NCBI RefSeq assembly: GCF_963676325.1
Contig: NZ_OY781099.1
Location: 62,001 to 126,000, forward strand
Direction of reading: 5' to 3'
Length of the DNA stretch: 64,000 bases
Source: an uncultured Bacteroides sp.
GTDB taxonomy: Bacteria; Bacteroidota; Bacteroidia; Bacteroidales; Bacteroidaceae
The position numbers were made by a program, and so were the translations under genes. Position 1 is the stretch's first letter. Each line of letters starts with the position of its first letter. Below the pieces are notes generated by a model. That model saw nothing but the letters and a program-made list of their open reading frames with translations. It was not told the origin of the DNA and did no database searches. Shown here piece by piece: positions 44,451 through 55,000 of this stretch.

Positions 44451-46606
44451 TGAGGAAGATAATGATGGCATTGGGTGCAGCTTTGTTATTATCTGCAGGT
44501 ACGGTAGCACAGAATAAGAAGACATTTACTATTGATGACCTGATTCCGGGAGGAGCTACTTATGCTCAACACGTCCCCGAGAATATTTATGGCTTGCAAT
44601 GGTGGGGTGATATCTGTATAAAGCCGGATATTGATAAGATTGTTTCTGTAAATCCTGCCAATAAAATGAAGGAGTCAACAATTGTAACCCTTGAGCAGGT
44701 TAATAATTCTCTGAAAGAACAGAAACTGGGGCAGATACAGCATTTTTATTCTGTTTCTTTTCCTTTTGCAGAGAAGAAAATCATGAAGATTGATATGCCT
44801 CAGAAGAGTATCTTCTATGATTTTGGCGTGCATCAGATAACGAAAGTTATTAGCAATAAAGACAAGGCTGCGAACAAAGATTTTTGTAAAGAGAATACTT
44901 CCGTTGCTTATACCATCGATAACAATCTTTATATTGTTAATCCAAAAGGCGAAAATATCCAGATAACCAACGAACCTAAAGGTGTTGTATGCGGACAAAG
45001 TGTACATCGTAACGAATTTGGTATATTAAAAGGTACTTACTGGTCGCCAAAAGGAAACCTCCTGGCATTCTATCGAATGGATGAACGCATGGTTGCCGAT
45101 TATCCTTTTGTAGATATTGACACTCGTATAGCTACTGAAAAGCCTGGTAAATATCCAATGGCGGGAATGACCAGTCATGAAGTTACTATTGACATTTACA
45201 ATATGGCTACCGGTAAAACAGTTTATCTTCAGGCAGGTAATCCCAAGGATCGTTATTTTACTAATATAGCGTGGAGTCCGGATGAGAAAAGTCTTTATTT
45301 TATTGAGCTGAACCGTGACCAGAATCACTCACAACTTTTCCGATATAATGTGGAAAGCGGTGAGAAGGAAAAAATGCTCATAGAAGAAAGCAGTCCAAAA
45401 TATGTGGAACCTCAGCATCCTATATTATTCCTGAAAGGTGATAATACAAAATTCATTTATCAGAGCCAGCGTGATGGCTTTAATAACTTATACCTATATA
45501 ATACAGACGGTAAGCTTATAAAGCAACTGACTAAAGGTAACTGGCTGGTAAAAGAAGTTCTTGGTTTTGACGATAAAGGTGATAATATTTATATTTCATC
45601 TACAGAAGTCAGTCCATTGGAGGTTCAAACTTATAAAGTGAATTTAAAGACAGGCAAACGTACACGGGTTACTCAGACGGAAGGAACTCATACTGTATTG
45701 CTTTCTGCTTCAGGTAAATATGTTATTGACAGATATTCTTCAACAACAGCTCCCCGTTGCATAGACCTGATTGATGTAAATAAGGGAAAGGCTAATAACC
45801 TGCTTACTGCAAGCAATCCTTATGAAGGATATAATACACCCACCATTGAGATGGGTACAATTAAGGCTGAAGATGGTGTAACCGATCTTTATTACCGGTT
45901 GATTAAGCCGGTTGATTTTGATCCGGCAAAGAAATATCCTACTGTTGTTTATGTATATGGTGGTCCTCATGCGCAAGTTGTAAATAATACATGGCTGGGT
46001 GGTGCCCGAGGATGGGAAATATATATGGCAAGTAAAGGGTATGTAATGTTCAGCGTCGATAATCGTGGAAGTGAGAATCGCGGACTTAATTTTGAGCAAG
46101 TTACTTTCCGTCAGTTAGGCGTTACAGAGGCAAAGGATCAGATTAAGGGTGTAGAGTTCCTGAAAAGTCTTCCTTTTGTGGATGCCAATCGTATTGGTGT
46201 GCATGGATGGAGTTTCGGTGGATTTATGACAACAAATCTAATGCTTCGTTATCCTGATGTATTCAAAGTTGGAGTTGCTGGCGGTCCGGTTATTGACTGG
46301 AGTTATTACGAAGCAATGTATGGTGAACGTTACATGGATACACCTGAAAGTAATCCGGAAGGTTATAAAGAGTGTAACATGAAACTTAAAGCCGGAAATC
46401 TGAAAGGACATCTGCTGGTTATTCATGGAGGAGTTGATCCTACATGCGTTCCACAACATACTTATTCTTTCATGAAAGCTTGTGTTGAAGCTGGCACTTA
46501 CCCTGATTTATTTATATATCCAGGGCATGAACATGGTGTTGTAGGTAAAGATCGTGTGCACTTAAGTAATAAAATGACTCAATACTTTGATGAGTTTCTT
46601 AAATAA
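44450..46606 (+). CDS. Dipeptidyl peptidase IV family serine peptidase (S9B)
   Basis: Periplasmic or surface exopeptidase removing dipeptides with Pro or Ala in the second place. The 718-residue protein has a signal peptide (about 1-20, ending TVAQ), an N-terminal eight-bladed propeller (DPPIV_N; about 60-440, with AYTIDNNLYIVNPKGENIQI and SPKGNLLAFYRMDERMV) and an alpha/beta hydrolase domain. The catalytic triad is readable: Ser588 in GWSFGGF, Asp663 in GGVDPTC and His695 in GHEHG. Length matches the family. Coupled by one-base overlap to the methyltransferase gene upstream, with purD 16 bases downstream. Confidence 0.94.
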   Translation: MRKIMMALGAALLLSAGTVAQNKKTFTIDDLIPGGATYAQHVPENIYGLQWWGDICIKPDIDKIVSVNPANKMKESTIVTLEQVNNSLKEQKLGQIQHFYSVSFPFAEKKIMKIDMPQKSIFYDFGVHQITKVISNKDKAANKDFCKENTSVAYTIDNNLYIVNPKGENIQITNEPKGVVCGQSVHRNEFGILKGTYWSPKGNLLAFYRMDERMVADYPFVDIDTRIATEKPGKYPMAGMTSHEVTIDIYNMATGKTVYLQAGNPKDRYFTNIAWSPDEKSLYFIELNRDQNHSQLFRYNVESGEKEKMLIEESSPKYVEPQHPILFLKGDNTKFIYQSQRDGFNNLYLYNTDGKLIKQLTKGNWLVKEVLGFDDKGDNIYISSTEVSPLEVQTYKVNLKTGKRTRVTQTEGTHTVLLSASGKYVIDRYSSTTAPRCIDLIDVNKGKANNLLTASNPYEGYNTPTIEMGTIKAEDGVTDLYYRLIKPVDFDPAKKYPTVVYVYGGPHAQVVNNTWLGGARGWEIYMASKGYVMFSVDNRGSENRGLNFEQVTFRQLGVTEAKDQIKGVEFLKSLPFVDANRIGVHGWSFGGFMTTNLMLRYPDVFKVGVAGGPVIDWSYYEAMYGERYMDTPESNPEGYKECNMKLKAGNLKGHLLVIHGGVDPTCVPQHTYSFMKACVEAGTYPDLFIYPGHEHGVVGKDRVHLSNKMTQYFDEFLK

Positions 46607-46622
46607 ATAATACAATAGAACT

Positions 46623-47891
46623 ATGAAATTATTACTACTAGGTTCGGGTGGAAGAGAGCATGCATTAGCATGGAAGATAGCTCAGAGCCCAAAGATAGAA
46701 AAATTGTATATTGCTCCGGGAAATGCAGGTACTGGCAATGTAGGGGAAAATGTAGAGATAAAAGCTGATGATTTTTCTTCTATTAAAGCTTTTGTTCTTG
46801 ACAAGGGTGTAGATATGGTTGTAGTTGGCCCGGAAGATCCATTAGTAAAAGGAATTTATGATTATTTTCAGAAAGATCCTGAATTAAATAAAATACCAGT
46901 GATTGGACCTTCACAAAAGGGAGCAACACTGGAAGGAAGCAAAGAGTTTGCAAAAGCATTTATGATGCGTCATGACATTCCAACAGCTGGTTATAAAAGC
47001 ATAACAGCTGCCAACTTGCAGGAAGGACTTGATTTCCTGGAAACATTAGAGGCTCCATATGTATTGAAAGCCGATGGGCTTTGTGCAGGTAAGGGCGTTT
47101 TAATTTTACCAACATTAGAAGAAGCAAAGAAAGAACTGCAGGAAATGCTGAGCGGAATGTTTGGTGATGCCAGTGCTACTGTTGTTATTGAAGAGTTTCT
47201 AAGCGGAATTGAATGCTCTGTTTTTGTCCTTTCTGATGGTAAGAATTACAAAGTTTTGCCAGTGGCTAAGGATTATAAACGTATTGGCGAAGGTGATGCG
47301 GGGCTAAATACCGGAGGTATGGGATCTGTTTCTCCAGTTCCATTTGCTGATGCAGCATGGATGAAGAAAGTTGATGAACGTATTATCCGTCCAACTGTAG
47401 AAGGATTAGCTAAGGAAGGAATCGTTTACAAAGGATTTATATTCTTAGGCTTGATCAAAGTTAAAGGTGAACCAGTGGTTATAGAATATAATGTTCGCAT
47501 GGGAGATCCGGAAACTGAATCTGTGATGCTTCGTGTGAAGAGTGACCTGGTTGAACTATTTGAAGGAGTAGCTGCCGGAAACCTGGATGAAAAAATATTG
47601 GAAGAAGACCCTCGCTCTGCAGTTAGTGTAATGTTAGTTTCCGGAGGATATCCGGAACACTATGATAAAGGATTCCCAATCAGTGGACTTGATAAGGTAA
47701 AAGACAGTATTGTATTCCATGCCGGAACAACCCTGAAAGATGGACAGGTTGTAACAAATGGCGGTCGTGTTTTAGCAATCAGTTCATACGGTAACACCAA
47801 AGATGAAGCTTTGGCTCAATCTTTTTCAGGTGCTAAGCTTATTGATTTTGAAAAGAAATATTTTCGTTCAGATATCGGATTTGATTTATAA
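46623..47891 (+). CDS. purD: Phosphoribosylamine-glycine ligase
   Basis: ATP-grasp enzyme joining glycine to phosphoribosylamine in the second step of purine synthesis. The 422-residue protein begins MKLLLLGSGGREHALAWKIA, then has PGNAGTGNVGENV, GPEDPLVKGI, the ATP-grasp lid APYVLKADGLCAGKGV and the metal-site phrase EYNVRMGDPETE. Length is normal. The membrane-protein gene starts three bases after its stop. No other pur gene is present in the window. Confidence 0.97.
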   Translation: MKLLLLGSGGREHALAWKIAQSPKIEKLYIAPGNAGTGNVGENVEIKADDFSSIKAFVLDKGVDMVVVGPEDPLVKGIYDYFQKDPELNKIPVIGPSQKGATLEGSKEFAKAFMMRHDIPTAGYKSITAANLQEGLDFLETLEAPYVLKADGLCAGKGVLILPTLEEAKKELQEMLSGMFGDASATVVIEEFLSGIECSVFVLSDGKNYKVLPVAKDYKRIGEGDAGLNTGGMGSVSPVPFADAAWMKKVDERIIRPTVEGLAKEGIVYKGFIFLGLIKVKGEPVVIEYNVRMGDPETESVMLRVKSDLVELFEGVAAGNLDEKILEEDPRSAVSVMLVSGGYPEHYDKGFPISGLDKVKDSIVFHAGTTLKDGQVVTNGGRVLAISSYGNTKDEALAQSFSGAKLIDFEKKYFRSDIGFDL

Positions 47892-47894
47892 ATT

Positions 47895-48893
47895 ATGATG
47901 ATAAAGAAACGTTTACAACAAAGAATTACGACAGGCAAATTTGTTTTGCCTGTCGTAATGTTATTGTCTGTAGTCATTTGGCTTGGAGTTTATTTAATTA
48001 AACCTGTAGCCGTTTTTTCTCAATCTTCATCTCTCGTATGGCAGTTACTGGCTCCCTTTTTTCTAGGCAAACCAGTTAGCTTATTAGTTAATTTCTTTTT
48101 ATATGCATTTATTGGCTATTTGTTGATTGAACTGAATAACGCTTTTGCGATTATACACCTCAGAGCCTCTATTCAGACTTCACTTTATTTTATTGTAATT
48201 TCTGCTTGCCCTGAACTCTATTCATTGCAGATGGGATCTGTTGTAGCGCTAAGCATGGTAGCCTCTATCTACTTTCTGTTTCAATCATATCAGCATACAA
48301 GGCCTTCGGGCGTTATCTTTTATTCATGGATATTTTTAGGAATAGCCAGTTTAATGTTTCCTCAGCTATTGCTTTTTAGTCCTCTATATCTGATAGGAGC
48401 CTATAATTTTCAGTCATTGAATGCAAAAAGTTTTTTTGCAGGGTTGATAGGCTTGATGGTTCCTTTCTGGTTTTTACTGGGATATGCCTTTTATTTCAAT
48501 AACATGGAAATGTTTTATCACCCTTTTGAAGCGCTCTGTGTTTTTGAACCAATAAATATTCTTGTGTTAAAAGGGTGGCAAATAGTAACAATCAGTTTTA
48601 TTGTATTGGTATTCATTGTGGCTGTATCCCATAGCCTGATCAATGGCTGGCAAGATAAAATCCGGACGCGCGCATATATAAACTTTTTCTCATTGATGGG
48701 AACTTGTTTACTTGTGCTACTCATTTTACAACCGCAACATTACATAACAATATTCCCATTGTTATTGGTTTTCTTCAGTTTTCTTGCTGGTCACTTTTTT
48801 GCTTTAACACGCAGTCGTGGCTCAAATATATTTTTTATTATTTCTTTGGCTGGATTAGCCGCGCTTCTTTCATATAATCTATTGATGCTATGA
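47895..48893 (+). CDS. Polytopic membrane protein, unknown
   Basis: A 332-residue protein with about nine to ten hydrophobic helices and short loops; no family recognised. It lies three bases after purD and overlaps the DedA gene by four bases, so it is translated as part of a purD-membrane-DedA operon. Odd feature: a perfect 15-bp inverted repeat (47925-47939 with 47945-47959) covers codons 11-22, just before the first helix. An alternative in-frame ATG at 47958, at the end of this hairpin, would give a protein 21 residues shorter that begins directly with the first helix (MLLSVVIWLGVYLI). Confidence 0.7.
   Translation: MMIKKRLQQRITTGKFVLPVVMLLSVVIWLGVYLIKPVAVFSQSSSLVWQLLAPFFLGKPVSLLVNFFLYAFIGYLLIELNNAFAIIHLRASIQTSLYFIVISACPELYSLQMGSVVALSMVASIYFLFQSYQHTRPSGVIFYSWIFLGIASLMFPQLLLFSPLYLIGAYNFQSLNAKSFFAGLIGLMVPFWFLLGYAFYFNNMEMFYHPFEALCVFEPINILVLKGWQIVTISFIVLVFIVAVSHSLINGWQDKIRTRAYINFFSLMGTCLLVLLILQPQHYITIFPLLLVFFSFLAGHFFALTRSRGSNIFFIISLAGLAALLSYNLLML
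47925..47959 (+). repeat. Perfect 15-bp inverted repeat at the 5' end of a coding region
   Basis: ATTACGACAGGCAAA at 47925-47939 and its exact complement at 47945-47959 around a five-base loop. There is no T run after it on the plus strand, so it is not a plain terminator. It encodes part of the N-terminus of the 47895 gene. Confidence 0.85.
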
Positions 48894-49381
48894 TGTCAAC
48901 AATTCAACAGCTTTTCATTGAATGGGGTTACCCCGGACTTTTTATTTCTGCAGCACTTGCAGGAAGTATTGTTCCTTTTGCTTCCGAGATAGTACTTGTT
49001 GTATTAATTAAAATGGGGCTTGATCCTTATTATTCTGTATTATGGGCTTCTTTAGGGAATACAGTTGGAGGAATGAGCTGTTATTATATTGGCTATTTAG
49101 GAAAAGTAGAATGGGCGGAAAAATATTTTAAGGTGAAGCATGCAAAGATTGAAAAGATGCAAAAATTCCTGCAGGGTAAAGGCGCATTGATGGGCTTTTT
49201 TGGCTTTCTGCCTACATTTGGCGAGATCATTGCCATGACTCTGGGCTTTATGCGGAGTAATGTTCTTCTAACTACAGCTTCAATGTTTGTAGGAAAGTTA
49301 ATCCGCTATATAATCATAGCTTATTTTACAGTATTTGCTGCTCACAGCATTGCAGCATTATATTCACAATATTTTGGCTAA
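48890..49381 (+). CDS. DedA/SNARE-associated family membrane protein
   Basis: A 163-residue inner-membrane protein of the VTT/DedA group, members of which move undecaprenyl phosphate or other lipids across the membrane. Signature parts are PGLFISAALAGSIVPFASEIVL, which carries the reentrant-loop glutamate, NTVGGMSCYYIGYLGK and FFGFLPTFGEIIAMTLGFMR. It is of the short YqaA-like type. Its start overlaps the preceding membrane protein by four bases. It converges with mnmD with only six bases between the stops. Confidence 0.88.
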   Translation: MMSTIQQLFIEWGYPGLFISAALAGSIVPFASEIVLVVLIKMGLDPYYSVLWASLGNTVGGMSCYYIGYLGKVEWAEKYFKVKHAKIEKMQKFLQGKGALMGFFGFLPTFGEIIAMTLGFMRSNVLLTTASMFVGKLIRYIIIAYFTVFAAHSIAALYSQYFG

Positions 49382-49387
49382 TTGATA

Positions 49388-50113
49388 TTATAACTTGATA
49401 GCTCTTAATACTTCTCTTTTCCCCGGAGGCCCAGGTAACCTTTCTACCGTAAATCCAGAAGACTGAAGCATTCTTCTTATAACTCCTTTGGCGCAATAAG
49501 TGGTTAATATACCGTTGTGGCTCATGGAGGCATAGATGGCATCAAATAGTTTCTGGTTCCACATCTCTGGTTGTTTTTCCGGTGCAAAAGCATCAAAGTA
49601 AACAACGTCATAAGCTATTTTTTCATTGCCAAATGTTCCCAAATTCCATGCAGCAGATTCATCTGGATAAGTAATGCAAGTAAAATCAATGTTTACTTTA
49701 AGCAAGGAGAAATCAGGTGTTATTTTACATGGTGCGTTCCATTCTGCCCGATGCAAGTCGTAATAAAGATCAGTAAACTCGGGTGAAATAACATCCGGAT
49801 AATTTAATGCCCTGATCTTTTCCAATGATAATGGGTAGAGCTCAAGACTTGTATAAATAATCTTTTTATGAAGTTTTTGTGTTTCAAGCAATGTTAGAAA
49901 TGCATTTAGCCCTGTTCCAAAGCCAATTTCCAAAACATGAAGAGGAGATGCGCTACTTTCCTTTAGTCCATAGTTAATGTATATATGCTCTGCTTCAGTT
50001 TTTGCTCCGTTAACAGAGTGATAATGTTCATTCATAGACGGAACAAAAAGAGTGTGACTCCCATCGGCGGTTAATTCTATTTCAGAAGATAGTGATTTTT
50101 GCTTTGTTTCCAT
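49388..50113 (-). CDS. mnmD: tRNA (5-methylaminomethyl-2-thiouridine34) methyltransferase domain protein
   Basis: SAM-dependent enzyme for the last methylation of mnm5s2U34 in tRNA wobble position, here as a stand-alone MnmD without the MnmC oxidase domain. The 241-residue protein has DGSHTLFVPSMNEHYHSVNGA (split), the SAM motif LEIGFGTGLNAFLTLLE, and VVYFDAFAPEKQPEMWN, all typical of the family (DUF752). I choose ATG 50113; an in-frame GTG four codons upstream at 50125 directly follows AGAG and leaves no proper ribosome-site spacing. It is a single-gene unit divergent from znuA. Confidence 0.92.
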   Translation of the reverse strand: METKQKSLSSEIELTADGSHTLFVPSMNEHYHSVNGAKTEAEHIYINYGLKESSASPLHVLEIGFGTGLNAFLTLLETQKLHKKIIYTSLELYPLSLEKIRALNYPDVISPEFTDLYYDLHRAEWNAPCKITPDFSLLKVNIDFTCITYPDESAAWNLGTFGNEKIAYDVVYFDAFAPEKQPEMWNQKLFDAIYASMSHNGILTTYCAKGVIRRMLQSSGFTVERLPGPPGKREVLRAIKL

Positions 50114-50181
50114 TATTAGTTGCACCTCTTTGTTTTGCGAACAAAGGTAAGGTTTTTCATGTTACTATCAATTATTATATT

Positions 50182-50189
50182 TACTTTTG
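50182..50189 (+). promoter_or_regulatory. Candidate -7 box of znuA
   Basis: TACTTTTG, a match to TAnnTTTG, 26 bases before the znuA ATG. No clear -33 and no Zur-like palindrome that I can support. Confidence 0.45.
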
Positions 50190-50214
50190 CATATTACAGA
50201 ATTAGAACGAACTT

Positions 50215-51090
50215 ATGAAAAAGATACTTATTATACTTTCCTTATTGGTTAGTATAAGCTTTGTTGGGTGTACAAATAAGAAACAACAAGATAAGAAGAT
50301 AGTAACTGTTACTATCGAACCACAGCGCTATTTTACAGAACAGATAGCCGGAGATAAATTCTCTGTAGTGGCAATGGTCCCCAAAGGTACAAGTCCGGAA
50401 AGTTATGATCCTATTCCTTCGCAATTGGTCTCTCTTGATAAAAGTCAGGCTTATTTCCGTATCGGATATATTGGTTTTGAACAGACCTGGTTTGATCGGT
50501 TAGCAGAAAATGCTCCCCACATGCTTGTTTTTGATACATCGGCTGGAGTGAATTTAATATTGGACACCCATCATCACCAACACAGTGATCATGAAGGGAG
50601 CAATCATTCTTTAAAAGGAATTGATCCTCATATATGGAATTCTCCTGAAAACGCACAGATTATTGCGAATAACACGTGTAAGGCTCTTTGCTCTCTTGAC
50701 AAAACCAATGAAACTTATTATATTCAGAGATGTAATAAGCTGAAACAGGATATAAAGAATTTAGATGATACGATCAAGGTTATTTTAAAAGATGCTGATA
50801 AATCCTTTATGATATATCATCCGGCCCTATCTTATTTTGCCCGTTATTATGGATTGCATCAAATCTGTATTGAAGAGGGTGGCAAAGAACCTTCACCTTC
50901 TCACTTGAAAGAACTGATACAAACATGCAAAAAAGAAGGAGTAAGGGTGATTTTCGTGCAACAGGAGTTTGATAAGAATAATGCAGAACTGATTGCCAAA
51001 GAGACCGGAACAAAGATAGTAAGCATTAATCCCCTTTCTTATGACTGGAAAGGTGAAATGATCCGTATTGCCCAAGCGCTTAAACGATGA
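50215..51090 (+). CDS. znuA: Zinc/manganese ABC transporter substrate-binding lipoprotein
   Basis: Cluster A-I metal-binding protein delivering zinc (or manganese) to an ABC importer. The 291-residue protein has a lipoprotein signal (lipobox FVGC, Cys about 19), a His-rich loop HHHQHSDHEGSNH at about 118-131 typical of zinc binders, and metal-ligand contexts DPHIWNSPENA, MIYHPALSYFARYYGL and the C-terminal VSINPLSYDWKGEM. The stop overlaps the start of the ATPase gene by four bases. No permease gene is in the neighbourhood. Confidence 0.92.
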   Translation: MKKILIILSLLVSISFVGCTNKKQQDKKIVTVTIEPQRYFTEQIAGDKFSVVAMVPKGTSPESYDPIPSQLVSLDKSQAYFRIGYIGFEQTWFDRLAENAPHMLVFDTSAGVNLILDTHHHQHSDHEGSNHSLKGIDPHIWNSPENAQIIANNTCKALCSLDKTNETYYIQRCNKLKQDIKNLDDTIKVILKDADKSFMIYHPALSYFARYYGLHQICIEEGGKEPSPSHLKELIQTCKKEGVRVIFVQQEFDKNNAELIAKETGTKIVSINPLSYDWKGEMIRIAQALKR

Positions 51091-51857
51091 ATAAAATTAT
51101 TGAAATAGAGCATTTATCTGCTGGTTATGATCGTAACATCGTGTTGCGAGATGTAAACCTACGTGTTTATGAGCAAGACTTTTTGGGTATCATAGGACCT
51201 AATGGCGGAGGGAAAACCACATTAATAAAGCTTATTCTGGGCTTGATGAAACCTGCTGGTGGTGAAATCCGTTTTTTTAGTGATGGAAAACCTGCAACTA
51301 ATCTATCTATGGGATATTTACCTCAGTACAATGCTATAGATAAAAAGTTTCCTATATCTGTTTATGATGTTGTTCTATCGGGATTAAGCCGAAAGAAGTC
51401 ACTATTGAAAAGCTTTACCGGTGAGCATCACAGGAAAGTGGAAGAGGTTATCTCACATATGGGATTGCAGGGGCTGGAGAAAAAGGCAATTGGTCAGCTT
51501 TCCGGCGGACAGCTACAGCGTGCATTGCTGGGACGAGCCATCGTATCTAATCCTGAAGTAGTGATTCTTGATGAACCTAACACCTATATTGACCAGCGTT
51601 TTGAGAGCAGGCTTTATGAAATCCTTTCGGAAATAAATAAAGAACGGGCAATTATTCTAGTCTCTCATGATATTGGGACGGTGGTAAGCAATGTAAAGTC
51701 AATAGCCTGTGTAAATGAAACACTTGATTATCACCCTGATTCAGAAGTGTCTGCAGAATGGTTGGAAGCCAAGTTTGAATGTCCTATTGAATTATTGGGG
51801 CATGGAGAACTTCCTCACCGTATTATCAGGAATCACCATCATGAAAATGAAAAGTAA
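51087..51857 (+). CDS. znuC: Zinc/metal ABC transporter ATP-binding protein
   Basis: Cytoplasmic ATPase of the metal importer. The 256-residue protein has Walker A GPNGGGKTT at residues 37-45, the signature LSGGQLQRALLGRAI near 138, Walker B VVILDEP and the switch His in LVSHD. After Walker B the usual TGVD is NTYID. The C-terminal 40 residues are extended and His-rich (ending IIRNHHHENEK), perhaps a metal sensor or handle. It is coupled to znuA, but the next gene (52004) is unrelated, so the permease znuB must be elsewhere or provided in trans. Confidence 0.93.
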   Translation: MNKIIEIEHLSAGYDRNIVLRDVNLRVYEQDFLGIIGPNGGGKTTLIKLILGLMKPAGGEIRFFSDGKPATNLSMGYLPQYNAIDKKFPISVYDVVLSGLSRKKSLLKSFTGEHHRKVEEVISHMGLQGLEKKAIGQLSGGQLQRALLGRAIVSNPEVVILDEPNTYIDQRFESRLYEILSEINKERAIILVSHDIGTVVSNVKSIACVNETLDYHPDSEVSAEWLEAKFECPIELLGHGELPHRIIRNHHHENEK

Positions 51858-51936
51858 AATTAGTAATATGAATTTTATTTAAAAAACAAAAAGAAGAGTG
51901 TTTTTTATTCCTCTAATAGACTGAAAACAAGCGTTA

Positions 51937-51970
51937 CTTGCATGTATTTAACCAAAGTTTTCTATCTTTG
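51937..51970 (+). promoter_or_regulatory. Promoter of the DUF2723 gene
   Basis: CTTG at 51937-51940 and TATCTTTG at 51963-51970, 22 bases apart, 33 bases before ATG 52004. An in-frame TTG at 51938 lies inside the -33 box and so cannot be the start. Confidence 0.6.
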
Positions 51971-52003
51971 CCGCGCATATGTAACAATATAAACATATTT
52001 TTA

Positions 52004-55000
52004 ATGAAACAGTACAAGTTAGTGAACAACCTGATGGGTTGGTTCTCATTTGCTATTGCAGCCGTAGTCTATATAATGACTATAGAACCCACAGCCAGTT
52101 TCTGGGATTGTGGTGAGTTTATCACTTCGAGTTATAAACTGGAAGTAGGGCACCCTCCCGGCGCACCATTTTTTATGCTGGTAGCAAATTTCTTTACTCA
52201 TTTTGTAAATGATCCGGCTATGGTAGCCCGGATGGTCAATACAATGTCTGCTTTAATGAGTGGAGCTTGTATTATGTTCCTTTTCTGGACAATTACTCAT
52301 TTAACCAGAAAACTTTTGATAAAAGAAGGGCAGGAAATAACGCTCGGCAAGCTTATCACAATTATGGGTAGTGGACTTGTAGGAGCTTTGGTTTATACAT
52401 TCTCAGATACATTTTGGTTTAGTGCGGTGGAAGGTGAAGTATATGCTTTCTCTTCTTTGTTCACTGCAGTAGTATTCTGGTTGATTTTAAAATGGGAAGA
52501 TGTGGCTGATGAGTCTCATTCAGACCGTTGGTTGGTTCTGATTGCATATCTCATTGGACTTTCTATTGGTGTACACTTGCTCAATTTGTTATGTATACCT
52601 GCGATTGTACTGGTTTATTATTTTAAAAAGAATCCAAATGCCAATGCGAAAGGCTCTATACTTGCATTATTAGGTTCAATGGTTTTAGTTGCTATAGTGC
52701 TTTATGGCATTGTTCCGGGTTTTGTAAAAGTAGGAGGATGGTTTGAACTATTGTTTGTAAATAACTTGGGATTACCATTTAACACCGGGTTGATTATTTA
52801 TATGATTATTCTGGCTGCAGTAATTATCTGGGGTATTTATGAATCTTATGTAGAAAAGAGTAAAACAAGAATGAAGTTATCTTTCTTGCTTACCGTAGCT
52901 CTTTTGGGTATTCCTTTCTACGGTCATGGTGGAACTTGTGTCGTAATCGGTTTAGTGGTTTTAGCAATTTTGACTATCTATTTGTTTGCCAAATTCATTA
53001 ATCAGAAATATCAGATAAGCGCACGTACTTTGAATACTTCTCTGCTTTGCATTATGATGATTATGATTGGTTATTCATCTTATGCATTGATTGTTATTCG
53101 TTCCACTGCCAATACACCAATGGATCAAAACTCTCCTGAAGACATCTTCACATTGGGGAGCTATCTCGGACGTGAGCAATATGGTTCTACACCTTTATTA
53201 TATGGTCCTGCATATTCTTCCAAGGTAAAACTGGAAACTAAAGACGGGTACTGTACTCCAGTAGTAAATGAAGGTGCTCCTATCTATATTAGAAAAGAGA
53301 AAAAGTCTCAGGATGAAAAAGATAGTTATATATCAACTGGTAATCAACAGGATTATGTTTATGCTCAGAATATGCTCTTCCCTCGTATGTACAGTAGTGC
53401 GCATGAGGCACAGTATAAGCAATGGATGAACATTCAAGGATATGATGTTCCTTATGATCAGTGTGGTGAGATGGTTACAGTTAATATGCCTACCCAGCTG
53501 GAAAACATAAAATTCTTCTTCTCTTATCAGATGAACTTTATGTACTGGCGCTACTTTATGTGGAACTTTGCCGGAAGACAGAATGACATTCAAGGATCAG
53601 GAGAAATTGAACATGGTAACTGGGTAACCGGTATACCTTTCATTGATAAAGCATTGGTGGGTGATCAGTCTCTGATGCCTACTGAACTGGCAAATAACAA
53701 AGGGCATAATGTATTTTATTGCTTACCATTACTGCTAGGTATTGTCGGACTCTTGTTCCAGGCTTATCGAGGGCAGAAAGGTATTCAGGGTTTCTGGGTG
53801 GTATTCTTCCTGTTCTTTATGACGGGTATTGCAATTGTTCTTTATCTGAATCAAACTCCGAGTCAGCCCCGAGAACGAGACTACGCTTATGCGGGGTCGT
53901 TCTATGCGTTTGCCATTTGGATTGGTATCGGTGTGGCCGGCATAGTGAAGTTACTCAGTAAAAAACTGGGTGAAGTGCCTTCTGCAATTATTGCCTCTTT
54001 GGCTTGTTTGCTAGTGCCAATTCAAATGGCTGGTCAAACTTGGGATGATCATGACCGCTCAGGACGTTATACTTGCCGTGATATTGGTCAGAACTATTTG
54101 AATTCTTGTCAAAAGAAAGGGAACCCGATTATATATACGAACGGAGATAATGATACTTTCCCATTGTGGTATAATCAGGAAACTGAAGGAGTTCGCACAG
54201 ATATGCGTGTTTGTAACCTTAGTTATTTACAAACAGACTGGTATATTGACCAGATGAAACGTCAGGCTTATGATTCTCCTTCTGTTCCTATTACATGGAG
54301 CCGTTTGGAATATGTAACAGGGGTCAATGAATATGTTCAGGTTCGTCCGGAAGTAAAACAAACCATTCTTGCACTTTATAAGAGCGACCCTGTAGAAGCT
54401 AAAAAGAACTTTGGTGAAAATCCTTTCGAATTAAAGAATATTCTTAAGTATTGGGTACGTTCAAACAAGGAAGAATTGAAGATTATTCCTACTGATAGTA
54501 TTGTTATCAAGTTGGATAAAGAAGCAATCAAACGTTCGGGTATGATGATTCCTGATTCACTTCACGGAGTGATTCCTGATTATATGACTCTTTCATTAAA
54601 AGGAAAACGCGGTGTTAGTAAAGCAGAATTGATGATGCTGGAGATGGTTGCTCAATGTAACTGGACACGTCCTATTTATATGGCAATATCCGTTGGTACA
54701 GAAAACCATCTTTGCTTTGGCGATAACTTCTGTCAGGAAGGTTTGGCTTACCGTATAACTCCGTTTAATACAACTAAACTTGGTGGCCGTGTAGATAGTG
54801 AAAAGATGTACGATAACATTATGCACAAGTTTAAATGGGGAGGCATGGATAATCCTAAGGTTTATCTGGATGAAAACATAATGAGAATGTGTTATTCACA
54901 TCGTCGTTTATTTGCTCAGCTGGCTGTTCAGTTAGTTAAAGAAGGTAAGAATGACAAAGCCTTGAAGTTGCTTGATTACGGTATGAAGTCTATTCCTACC

